The notes beneath the pieces are model-generated. The model had not been told where the DNA came from. It ran no database searches and saw only the letters and a program-made list of their open reading frames with translations. A DNA stretch of 64,000 bases, from positions 3,720,001 through 3,784,000 of the forward strand of contig NZ_MWFK01000001.1 in the NCBI RefSeq assembly GCF_002078175.1. Direction: 5' to 3'. A program made the translations under genes and the position numbers. Each line of letters opens with the position of its first letter. Position 1 is the first letter of the stretch. Shown piece after piece: positions 50,702 through 58,067 of the stretch. Origin of the DNA: Streptomyces sp. M41(2017) (GTDB lineage: Bacteria > Actinomycetota > Actinomycetes > Streptomycetales > Streptomycetaceae).

Positions 50702-51056
50702 TCGACCAACAACCTCTCGGCGTCGGCACCTACGTTGTGCCGCGGTATCTCCAGCGCCCGTGACTTAGCTACTGGGCAGTTCAGCGCATTCCAGCACGTC
50801 AGGGAGCGCCCTTCCAAACACTCGGAACCTGTGATTCCGGGTGGCACAGGCCTCAGATAAAACGGTCATAAAGAGCGAGCCCCGCCAAAAGGCGGGGCTT
50901 TCGTGAGCGCAGCGGTACCGGGTGACCGCGAACCGTGTCGGAGCCGGTGGAATTCTCTGTCGAAACGTTATGAACACTGTGGCCGACCGTGTCAAACGAC
51001 ACAGCCGGCTCCAGTTCGTCTACGACAACTTCCCTATGGACCTGTCGACTTGGCTG
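50702..51056. other. Intergenic region between conservons 1 and 2
   Basis: 355 bases without a gene. It holds the terminator-like hairpin at 50878-50901 that may end conservon 1, and downstream of it the presumed promoter region of cvnA2 (GTG 50701, with GAGAGG about 12 bases before it). No inverted repeats other than the hairpin stand out. Confidence 0.55.
50878..50901. terminator. Terminator between the conservons
   Basis: AGCCCCGCC and GGCGGGGCT form a perfect 9-bp stem with an AAAA loop (TTTT on the minus strand). In the minus direction it follows cvnD1 by about 155 bases and is succeeded by the T-rich GCTCTTTAT. Confidence 0.75.
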
Positions 51057-51632
51057 CTACCGCAGCCGAGCCATCAGAGCGTGCTCGACCAGCGTGATGA
51101 GAGCGCTCTTCGCATCCGCACGGTGCCGGGCGTCCGTCGTGATGATCGGAGCGTCCGGACCGATCTGCAGGGCCTCGCGCACTTCCTCGGGGTTGTACGG
51201 CTGGTGTCCGTCGAAGCCGTTGAGGGCGATGACGAACGGCAGGCCGCTGTTCTCGAAGTAGTCGACCGCGGGGAAGCAGTCGGCGAGACGCCGGGTGTCG
51301 ACCAGGACCACCGCGCCGATGGCGCCGCGGACCAGGTCGTCCCACATGAACCAGAACCGGTCCTGACCCGGGGTACCGAACAGGTACAGGATCAGGTCCT
51401 GGTCCAGGGTGATGCGGCCGAAGTCCATGGCCACCGTGGTGGTGGTCTTGTCCCCGGTGTGGGTGAGGTCGTCGATGCCCGCGGAAGCGGACGTCATGAC
51501 GGCCTCGGTGCGCAGCGGGTTGATCTCGGAGACGGCACCCACGAACGTGGTCTTGCCGACACCGAAGCCACCCGCCACGACGATCTTCGCGGAGGTGGTC
51601 GCCCGGCCTCCGTCAGAGCTTGCGAAGTCCAC
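51057..51632 (-). CDS. cvnD1: Conservon GTP-binding protein CvnD1
   Basis: A 191-residue small GTPase, fourth of conservon 1. It has the same G1 (VAGGFGVGKTTFVGAVSEI), DFGRI, FGTPGQDRF and NGFD motifs as CvnD2. Beyond the first ten residues the two differ at only about five positions (for example GAVVLV against GAIVLV and DGHQPYNPEE against DGSQPYNPDE). It overlaps cvnC1 by 20 bases. Near identity to CvnD2 indicates recent duplication, gene conversion or very strong constraint. Confidence 0.92.
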   Translation of the reverse strand: MDFASSDGGRATTSAKIVVAGGFGVGKTTFVGAVSEINPLRTEAVMTSASAGIDDLTHTGDKTTTTVAMDFGRITLDQDLILYLFGTPGQDRFWFMWDDLVRGAIGAVVLVDTRRLADCFPAVDYFENSGLPFVIALNGFDGHQPYNPEEVREALQIGPDAPIITTDARHRADAKSALITLVEHALMARLR

Positions 51633-52011
51633 TGAGCACCCTTTCGAGCAAAGTCACGTCCGGCGCGCCGCCGTTGTTCTCATCGCCGCCAGGCTGGTGA
51701 ATGGCGACCAGTCCGGCCTCCGCGAGGTCCGCGACGAGGATCCTGGCCACACCGAGAGGCATGGACAGGAGCGCCGAGACCTCGGCCACCGACTTCACTT
51801 CCCGGCACAGGTGGCAGATGCGCTGGTGTTCGGGGAGCAGCCCCATCAGCTGCGCCGGGTCGGCCGTGGTGCTGATCAGCGCCTCTATGGCGAGTTGGTA
51901 CCGCGGCCGGGTCCGGCCGCCGGTCATCGCGTACGGACGTACCAGCGGCTGGTCGCCCTCGTCCCCGTACGGCTCAGCGTACGGATCATGAGAGGCGGTG
52001 GGCGGGGTCAT
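51613..52011 (-). CDS. cvnC1: Conservon DUF742 protein CvnC1
   Basis: A 132-residue DUF742 protein, third of conservon 1. It lacks the long Gly/Pro/Gln-rich N-terminus of CvnC2, and begins MTPPTASHDPYAEPYGDEGD before PLVRPYAMTGGRTRPRYQLA. The winged-helix-like core (LCREVKSVAEVSALLSMPLGVARILVADLAEAG) and the LLERVLSGLRKL end match CvnC2. It overlaps cvnD1 by 20 bases. A 111-base gap separates it from cvnB1. Confidence 0.9.
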   Translation of the reverse strand: MTPPTASHDPYAEPYGDEGDQPLVRPYAMTGGRTRPRYQLAIEALISTTADPAQLMGLLPEHQRICHLCREVKSVAEVSALLSMPLGVARILVADLAEAGLVAIHQPGGDENNGGAPDVTLLERVLSGLRKL

Positions 52012-52122
52012 GAATCCTCCGGGCGGGACAGCAGGTCGGTCAGTCGTGCCGTCTGTTGAGGCCGGTGGGGGGATTGTGGCGGCCGGACGGTGATTTCGTG
52101 CGGTGTCTGGATCCGGGGGCGG

Positions 52123-52545
52123 TCAGTGAAGCAGACTGCCTTGTAGTTCGGCACGCAGGTCCGGCGTGAGGACAGCGCCCGCACGGTCGACGAGCAGTGC
52201 CATCTCGTAGCCGACGAGACCGATGTCGCACTCCGGGTGGGAGAGGACCGCGAGGGACGATCCGTCCGAGACGGACATCAGGAAGAGGAAGCCGCGCTCC
52301 ATCTCCACGACCGTCTGGGCCACCGTCCCGCCCTCGAAGATCCGGGATGCCCCGGCGGTCAGCGAGGTCAGTCCGGAGGCGACGGCCGCCAGTTGGTCCG
52401 CGCGGTCGCGGGGGAAGCCTTCGGACATGGCCAGAAGGAGTCCGTCGGCGGACACGACGACGGTGTGGGACACCCCAGGGGTGTTGTCCACGAAGTTGGT
52501 GATCAACCAGTTGAGGTTCTGTGCCGCCTGGCTCATCGGGCTCAA
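52123..52545 (-). CDS. cvnB1: Conservon Roadblock/LC7 protein CvnB1
   Basis: A 140-residue Roadblock/LC7 protein, second of conservon 1, nearly identical to CvnB2 (differences include GGTVAQTV for GGHVNQTV, SHPECDIGLVG for AHPEADIGLIG, and SLLH for SLLN at the end). The TTG at 52545 directly abuts the cvnA1 stop and lies seven bases after AGGAG, matching the GTG of cvnB2; ATG 52536 is an alternative. Expected partner of CvnD1. Confidence 0.9.
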   Translation of the reverse strand: MSPMSQAAQNLNWLITNFVDNTPGVSHTVVVSADGLLLAMSEGFPRDRADQLAAVASGLTSLTAGASRIFEGGTVAQTVVEMERGFLFLMSVSDGSSLAVLSHPECDIGLVGYEMALLVDRAGAVLTPDLRAELQGSLLH

Positions 52546-55500
52546 CTAACGCTCCTGCTGGTGAGTGGGGCTGGGGAAGCTGCCGGTCTGGCCGTTGGGA
52601 GCGGCCTGTCGACCTTGCTGAATGCCCCTACGGAGGTTGGTCAGCCGGCCGCGTACGTCATCAGGCGCACGGGAGACCTGCGGACCGCTTTGGTGCTGTT
52701 GCTGCTGTGCCGTGCCCGCGACGAGGTTGGCGCGCGGGACGCGGCGCGGCAGGCCGGAGGTGGTGACCCCGCCCGCCGACGGTTGACGGACGCGCTCTGC
52801 CTGCCGGACGAGATCGTCGTTCGGAGAGCTGCGCCACGAAGCAGAGGCCGGCGCGGCGGCGGGCCGCTGCTGCGGCGCCGAGGAACCCTGCGGCTGCTGG
52901 GGGGCAACCTGTGCGGATCCCTGGGAACCGTTGGTCTGGTGAGCGCCGTCCGCACCGGCACCGTTCGCCTGACCGTGGAACCAGTTGGTCTCCAGGGTGT
53001 CGAACAGCGGCGTGCGGCCGTCACCGGGGCCCGCGGGCGGAAGCGCCTCGGGCTCCTGCGGACGGACGGGCGGCTGCGGGGCCGCCGGCCGCTCGAACTG
53101 TCCGGTGGACGACGAGTCCTGCCGGTTGCCGTAGCCGGGTGCGGCGAACTGCCCGGTGGACGCGGGGTCCTGGGAGGCTCCGTAACCGGGGCGGGCGAAC
53201 TGGCCGGTGGACGAAGGGTCCTGGGAGGCGCCGTAGCCCTGCGGGGCGAACTGCCCCGTGGAGGCCGGGTTCTGGCCGACGGGCGAGACGCCACCGGAGC
53301 CGTACACGTCCGGGCGGTTGTACTGCCCGGTGTTCTGGCCTCCGTTGACCTGGCCGTTGCCGCCCTGGCCGTTGACGTTCTGGCCGCCGTTGCCCGGGCC
53401 GCCGTTGTTGAGACCGGTGTACTGCGGAGCACCGGCGCCGGGGCGCGGGGCGTCGAAGTCGGGGCGGGCGAACTCCGAGGTGGACGCGGGGCCCTGGTGG
53501 TCCTCGATCCGCGGCATGCGGGAGGTGGCCTCGGGGTCCTCGTGGCCGCGCGGGGCGTCGAGGGAAGCGCGCGGCACGGGCGGCTGCGCGTTGTCGTCGC
53601 TCCAACTCGGCGTACGGGAAGCGTTGTTGCCGCCGGGCAGTTCGGCGCGAGCGCCACCGCGACCCGGAAGCTGCGGCCGGCGACGGCTGCCCTTGCCGGC
53701 CTGCGGAGGCTGCGGGGCCTGCGGCGGCGTGGCGGCGGGGGCGCTGTCGCCGAAGCCGTTCTGCTGCCGGGCACCGGAGCCGTTGGAGGCGCCGAACGCG
53801 TTCTGCCGGCCACCGGAGGTGTCACCGAAGGCGTTCGCGGAGCCCGGACCGTCGCCGAAGCCCTGCTGGTTGCCGTTGCCTGCCTGGAGACCCTGCGGGG
53901 CGCCCTGCGCGTTCTGCCCGAAGACACCCGCGCCGGCACCGGCCGGAGCCGGCCTGTTCTGCTGTCCGGCACCCGGTCCCTGGGGACCGCGCGCACCACC
54001 GGGAGCACCGGGGAAACCGCCCTGGTTGCTGCCGGGCAGCGCGGCCCGCGGACCCTGGCCGGCGCCGACCTGTCCGCGCTGCGGCGGGGCGCCGAGGGAG
54101 CCGCCGGCGGCCGCGGGGGCACCGGCGCCGAGCGAGGGACCGCCCTGCGAGCCGTTGCCGCGACGGGCCGCGGCCAGTCCGGCCGAGGCCTGCGCGGCGG
54201 CGGGTCCGCCACCCTGCATGCCCTGGCCGGGCTTGCCCGGAACGGGCTTCTTGCCGCCCTGGGCGACGTCGACGGGCAGCATGACCAGCGCGGTCGTACC
54301 ACCGGAGTCGGACGGACGCAGCTGGATGCGGATGCCGTGGCGCTGCGACAGACGGCCGACCACGAAGAGGCCCATGCGGCGGGAGACGGAGACGTCCACG
54401 GTGGGCGGTGCGGCGAGCCGCTCGTTGATCGCGGCCAGGTCCTCGGGGGACAGGCCGATACCGGTGTCGTGGATCTCGATCAGCACCCGGCCGTCGGGCA
54501 GGGCGTGACCGGTGACCTTGACCTTGGTCTGCGGCGAGGAGAACGAGGTGGCGTTCTCCAGAAGCTCGGCGAGCAGGTGCACGAGGTCGTTGACCACGCG
54601 GCCGGCCACTTCGGTGGTCGGCACGGAGGCCAGCTCGATGCGCTCGTACTGCTCCACCTCGGAGGCGGCGGCGCGGAGCACGTCGACCAGCGGGACCGGG
54701 CGGGTCCAGCGGCGGCCGGGCTCTTCACCGGCGAGGACGAGGAGGTTCTCGCCGTTACGGCGCATGCGGGTCGCGAGGTGGTCGAGCTTGAACAGCGAGG
54801 AGAGCTGGTCGGGGTCGGCCTCACGCGACTCCAGCTCGGATATGAGCGAGAGCTGGCGCTGGATGAGGCCCTGCGAGCGACGCGAGAGGTTGGTGAACAT
54901 CGCGTTGACGTTGCCTCGCAGGAGGGCCTGCTCGGCGGCGAGGCGGACGGCCTCGCGGTGCACGTCGTCGAAGGCCGCGGCGACCTGGCCGATCTCGTCC
55001 CGGGAGTGCACACCGACGGACTCGACGGAGGTGTCGACGTCCTGCGGGTCCGACTCCGAGAGCTGCTTGACCAGCTCGGGCAGACGGTCCTGGGCGACCC
55101 GGGTCGCGGTGTCCTGCAGGCGGCGCAGCGAGCGGATCATGGACCGGGCCACCACGAAGGCGCCGACGAGCGAGACACCGAGCACGAGCAGGATCAGCGC
55201 ACCCGAGATGATCGCTTCGCTCTCGGACTCGTTGCGCAGCTGACGGGCCTTCTGCTCCATCTCGCCGAGCAGCGTGGTCTCGATCGTCGACATCTTGTCG
55301 ATCTTGGCGGTGTCGTCGTCGACCCAGTCCTTGTAGGACCGCTTGGCCTGCGTCTTCAGACCGTCGGGGCCCGCGAGGACACGCCGGGCGTAGGTGTCGG
55401 CCTGTTCGATGGTGGGGTTGCTGCCCTCGATGGGCTTCAGGAGCTCCGCGTAACCGTTGCCGTAGATGCTCTTGAAACTCGTGAGTTCCGAAGCCTGGCT

Positions 55501-56391
55501 CTGCTGAGCGGAGAGCGCGTACTGCTGGTCGTTCTTGGAGAGGACTCCGAAGGTCTTCGGCTGCTCCGGCAGCGCGGCGGCGATGACGGCCCGCTGGACG
55601 GAGGCGTACTCCTTGGCGGAGGAGAAGGCCGACAGCGCGCGGGTCCGCTGGATCATCTCCGGGTTGCTGGTCGCCTCGGCCATGTCCTGCGAGAGCGCGA
55701 GGAGCTGGGTGACCAGGCGGTGGTACGCCTCGACGGTCTGGGTGGCGTTGTCCGTGTCGTTGTACGCCCCGTTGCGGATGTCGGCGAGCTTGTTCAGCTC
55801 GCCCGCGACGCCGACGAGGCTGTCGCGGACACCGGAGAGCTGGCCCTTGGCCGTCGCGTCCTCGATGTCCTGCGTGCCCTCGAGGAAGTGCTGTTTCGCG
55901 ACGTCCGTCGCGTCACGCACACCCTTGACCGTGTAGTCGCTGGACGTGGCGCCGTGTGCCAGCGGGCCGGCCGAGAGGTCGCGTTCCTTCTGGAGCGCGA
56001 CGGAGAGCTCGGTCGCCTGCTTGGTCATCTCGGTCAGCAGCTTCATGTTGTCGAGCTGCTGGATGTCGTCCATCGACTGGTTGATGCGCAGCGCGCCCAG
56101 CGAGGTCGCGGCGACCACGGGGAGCGCGAGCAGTGAGACCAGTCGCGTCGAGATGCGCCAGTTGCGCAGGGCGACGCGCGGGCCGGGGCCCGGGTTGCTC
56201 GGCGGCGTGGCGGCCGTCGTGGTGGTGGGAGCCTTGGGCTTCGCGCCGGAGCGAGCGGACTGATCACCGCTGCCGCCGACCTCTGCCGGTCCCGGGTTCT
56301 GGGCGTGCTGGGGCGAGGAACCGCGGTCGGTCCCGCCGCGCGGCTCCGGCTCCGCCGAAGCGCTGCCATCCCTCTTGAAACGTCCCTGCAC
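52546..56391 (-). CDS. cvnA1: Conservon sensor kinase-like protein CvnA1
   Basis: A 1281-residue membrane sensor of the histidine-kinase type, first of conservon 1. After a Pro-rich N-terminus a membrane helix (LVSLLALPVVAATSLGAL, about 85-105) leads to an extracytoplasmic NIT-like domain, a second helix (AIISGALILLVLGVSLVGAFVV, near 400), a HAMP-like segment, an FKLDHLATRMRRNGENLLVL segment with the candidate phosphate-accepting His, and an HATPase domain (HLLAELLENATSFSSPQTK, IHDTGIGLS, GLFVVGRLSQRHGI). The final 550 residues are low complexity, rich in Gly, Gln, Pro and Asn, with four 17-residue STGQF repeats. The GTG at 56391 follows AGAGG. Function of the tail is unknown. Confidence 0.9.
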   Translation of the reverse strand: MQGRFKRDGSASAEPEPRGGTDRGSSPQHAQNPGPAEVGGSGDQSARSGAKPKAPTTTTAATPPSNPGPGPRVALRNWRISTRLVSLLALPVVAATSLGALRINQSMDDIQQLDNMKLLTEMTKQATELSVALQKERDLSAGPLAHGATSSDYTVKGVRDATDVAKQHFLEGTQDIEDATAKGQLSGVRDSLVGVAGELNKLADIRNGAYNDTDNATQTVEAYHRLVTQLLALSQDMAEATSNPEMIQRTRALSAFSSAKEYASVQRAVIAAALPEQPKTFGVLSKNDQQYALSAQQSQASELTSFKSIYGNGYAELLKPIEGSNPTIEQADTYARRVLAGPDGLKTQAKRSYKDWVDDDTAKIDKMSTIETTLLGEMEQKARQLRNESESEAIISGALILLVLGVSLVGAFVVARSMIRSLRRLQDTATRVAQDRLPELVKQLSESDPQDVDTSVESVGVHSRDEIGQVAAAFDDVHREAVRLAAEQALLRGNVNAMFTNLSRRSQGLIQRQLSLISELESREADPDQLSSLFKLDHLATRMRRNGENLLVLAGEEPGRRWTRPVPLVDVLRAAASEVEQYERIELASVPTTEVAGRVVNDLVHLLAELLENATSFSSPQTKVKVTGHALPDGRVLIEIHDTGIGLSPEDLAAINERLAAPPTVDVSVSRRMGLFVVGRLSQRHGIRIQLRPSDSGGTTALVMLPVDVAQGGKKPVPGKPGQGMQGGGPAAAQASAGLAAARRGNGSQGGPSLGAGAPAAAGGSLGAPPQRGQVGAGQGPRAALPGSNQGGFPGAPGGARGPQGPGAGQQNRPAPAGAGAGVFGQNAQGAPQGLQAGNGNQQGFGDGPGSANAFGDTSGGRQNAFGASNGSGARQQNGFGDSAPAATPPQAPQPPQAGKGSRRRPQLPGRGGARAELPGGNNASRTPSWSDDNAQPPVPRASLDAPRGHEDPEATSRMPRIEDHQGPASTSEFARPDFDAPRPGAGAPQYTGLNNGGPGNGGQNVNGQGGNGQVNGGQNTGQYNRPDVYGSGGVSPVGQNPASTGQFAPQGYGASQDPSSTGQFARPGYGASQDPASTGQFAAPGYGNRQDSSSTGQFERPAAPQPPVRPQEPEALPPAGPGDGRTPLFDTLETNWFHGQANGAGADGAHQTNGSQGSAQVAPQQPQGSSAPQQRPAAAPASASWRSSPNDDLVRQAERVRQPSAGGVTTSGLPRRVPRANLVAGTAQQQQHQSGPQVSRAPDDVRGRLTNLRRGIQQGRQAAPNGQTGSFPSPTHQQER
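53095..53290 (-). repeat. 51-bp tandem repeats in cvnA1
   Basis: Four tandem units encode S-T-G-Q-F-A-x-x-G-Y-G-x-x-Q-D-x-S or close variants. The invariant GAACT (reverse of the Gln-Phe codons) occurs at 53095, 53146, 53197 and 53248, exactly 51 bases apart. The repeat lies inside the low-complexity C-terminal tail of CvnA1. Replication slippage could vary the copy number between strains. Confidence 0.88.
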
Positions 56392-56986
56392 TAGCGTCGC
56401 AACCTCTGGACCAGGCGCCCCTCCGCGCGAACGGCGGGACGGTGTCGGCGTCGTACAAAGGCGCAGATGCGCCTCATGGTGTGGTCGTGAGTGACCGGCG
56501 CAGGCTCCCCTTTCCCGCCGCCACTCGGCGCTGCGTTGCGCCCCTGCGCGCCGGTTCGTATCCCGCGGCGGTCCGTGGAATTCCAGCACAGTGCAGGATC
56601 TCCAACAAGGGCCGAGTACCAGGCTGTGACCTCCGTGACAGCTTGTGAGGGCCGCGTCACGAGATGTGCAAAGCGATCTCGTACATACCGGGCGTATGCC
56701 CACGAGCCGTTGACCAGCGCCCCCTGTCCCAGTCGCCATGATCAGGAGCGGAATGACTGCTTCAGTGGAGCAATGTCCGTTTGGTCGCCCGGAGTTGGGG
56801 GTCTCAATTGACCGCTTTGCCCCCGGGTGAGTGAGCAAACTCACACTGCGATCATGGCGTCTTCACGGCTTCGCCCGGGAATTGCATGTTTAGCCTGACG
56901 CTTTACAGGGATGGCGAATCCGACAACCCGCGCCTATACGGGGCTCTTCGCCCCCGGCGCCCAGGACGACGAGGTCGAGTACAACG
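56392..56986. other. Long intergenic region upstream of cvnA1
   Basis: 595 bases with no convincing gene; open frames here have poor codon bias. It holds the presumed cvnA1 promoter on the minus strand and that of the small gene at 56987 on the plus strand. Two palindromes stand out: GCTGTGAC-CTCC-GTGACAGC (56623-56642, arms complementary at 7 of 8) and GTGAGT-GAGCAA-ACTCAC (56827-56844, perfect arms). The first is reminiscent of CRP-type sites, but the match to the Streptomyces motif is partial. The stretch is less G+C-rich than its neighbours. Confidence 0.55.
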
Positions 56987-57175
56987 GTGAAGACGACGAT
57001 GATGTTCCGCAACATTGCCAACCCGCGACGCACCACGCTGGCGCACCTCGACGACGCCGGCGCCCTCGGGACCGCGGAACTGCCGGAGCACTCGCTCGAC
57101 CTCCCGGGCCAGACCGCCAACCCCCGCCGCACCGTCCTCATGGAGGTCCCGGTCTCCGCGACCGCCGCCGAGTGA
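56987..57175 (+). CDS. Small conserved-looking protein, 62 residues, unknown function
   Basis: A short open frame encoding MKTTMMFRNIANPRRTTLAH and onward to VLMEVPVSATAAE. It has the Streptomyces codon bias, a repeated NPRRT motif (NPRRTTLAHL and NPRRTVLMEV) about 30 residues apart, and an acidic-neutral helix between. No membrane segment, Cys or known domain is seen. GTG 56987 or ATG 56999 could start it; GAGG lies 12 bases before the former. I recall similar small proteins at this position in other Streptomyces, but can give no function. Confidence 0.55.
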   Translation: MKTTMMFRNIANPRRTTLAHLDDAGALGTAELPEHSLDLPGQTANPRRTVLMEVPVSATAAE

Positions 57176-57290
57176 ACCGGCCGGCGGCCACGGCCACCGC
57201 CCCGGCGGGCATACGCGAAGTCCGCACCCCTTGCCGCGTTAGCCTGGAGCGTCAGACTCCAGCCAGCTCAGTGAGGGGCGCAAGGATCCC

Positions 57291-58067
57291 GTGCGCATCG
57301 CCAGATTCTCCATCGACGGCAACGTCGCTTTCGGCGCGGTCGAGGGCGACAAGCCGGACGAGTTCGTCCTCGACATCATCAAGGGCATCCCGTTCGCGGA
57401 CTTCGAGCTCTCCGGTACGAAGGTCCCGCTGAACAAGGTGCGCCTGCTGCCGCCGGTGCTCCCCAACAAGGTCGTGGCCTTCGGCCGCAACTACGCGGAG
57501 CACGCCAGGGAACTCGGCAACGAGGTGCCGGACGCCCCGTTCGCCTTCTTCAAGCCGTCGACCTCGGTGATCGGCTCCGGCGACCCGATCCAGTACCCCT
57601 CCTTCACCAGCGACCTCCACCATGAGGCGGAGCTCGCCGTGGTGATCGGCCGCATGTGCCGTGAGGTCCCGCGCGAGCGCGTCAAGGACGTCATCCTCGG
57701 CTACACCTGCGCCAACGACATCACCGCGCGCGACGTCCAGAAGCGCGAGAAGCAGTGGGCGCGGGCCAAGGGCTTCGACAGCTCCTGCCCGCTCGGCCCC
57801 TGGGTGGAGACGGACGTGGACCCCGCCGACCTCACCATCCAGTGCACGGTCAACGGCCAGCAGCGACAGCTCGGCCGCACCAGCGAGATGATCCACTCCG
57901 TCGAGGACCTGATCGTCAACATCACCGAGGCCATGACGCTGCTCCCGGGAGACGTCATCCTCACCGGCACCCCGGCCGGGGTCGGCCCCCTGAACGTCGG
58001 CGACGAGGTCGCCGTCACCATCGAAGGCATCGGCACTCTCACCAACAAGGTGATCAAGCGTGGCTAA
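57291..58067 (+). CDS. Fumarylacetoacetate hydrolase-family protein
   Basis: A 258-residue FAH-family enzyme. Key segments are VVAFGRNYAEHARELG, FAFFKPSTSVIGSGDPI, the metal-binding Glu cluster in HHEAELAVVIGR, NDITARDVQKREKQWARAKGFDSSCPLGPW (the active-site and metal-binding Asp), and the typical C-terminal LLPGDVILTGTPAGVGPLNVGD. Relatives hydrolyse or decarboxylate beta-keto acids such as oxaloacetate or acylpyruvates. The exact reaction is not evident. GTG 57291 follows AAGGA. Its last 8 bases overlap gltX, giving translational coupling between a catabolic-type enzyme and a tRNA synthetase. Confidence 0.92.
   Translation: MRIARFSIDGNVAFGAVEGDKPDEFVLDIIKGIPFADFELSGTKVPLNKVRLLPPVLPNKVVAFGRNYAEHARELGNEVPDAPFAFFKPSTSVIGSGDPIQYPSFTSDLHHEAELAVVIGRMCREVPRERVKDVILGYTCANDITARDVQKREKQWARAKGFDSSCPLGPWVETDVDPADLTIQCTVNGQQRQLGRTSEMIHSVEDLIVNITEAMTLLPGDVILTGTPAGVGPLNVGDEVAVTIEGIGTLTNKVIKRG

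Noticed and set aside
53095..53290. Regular repeats that might be a CRISPR array
   Set aside because: The units are contiguous 51-bp coding repeats in frame with cvnA1, with no unique spacers and no cas genes.
56623..56642. Definite CRP-binding site
   Set aside because: The palindrome is good, but the right half departs from the Streptomyces Crp motif, and position relative to a promoter is unknown.
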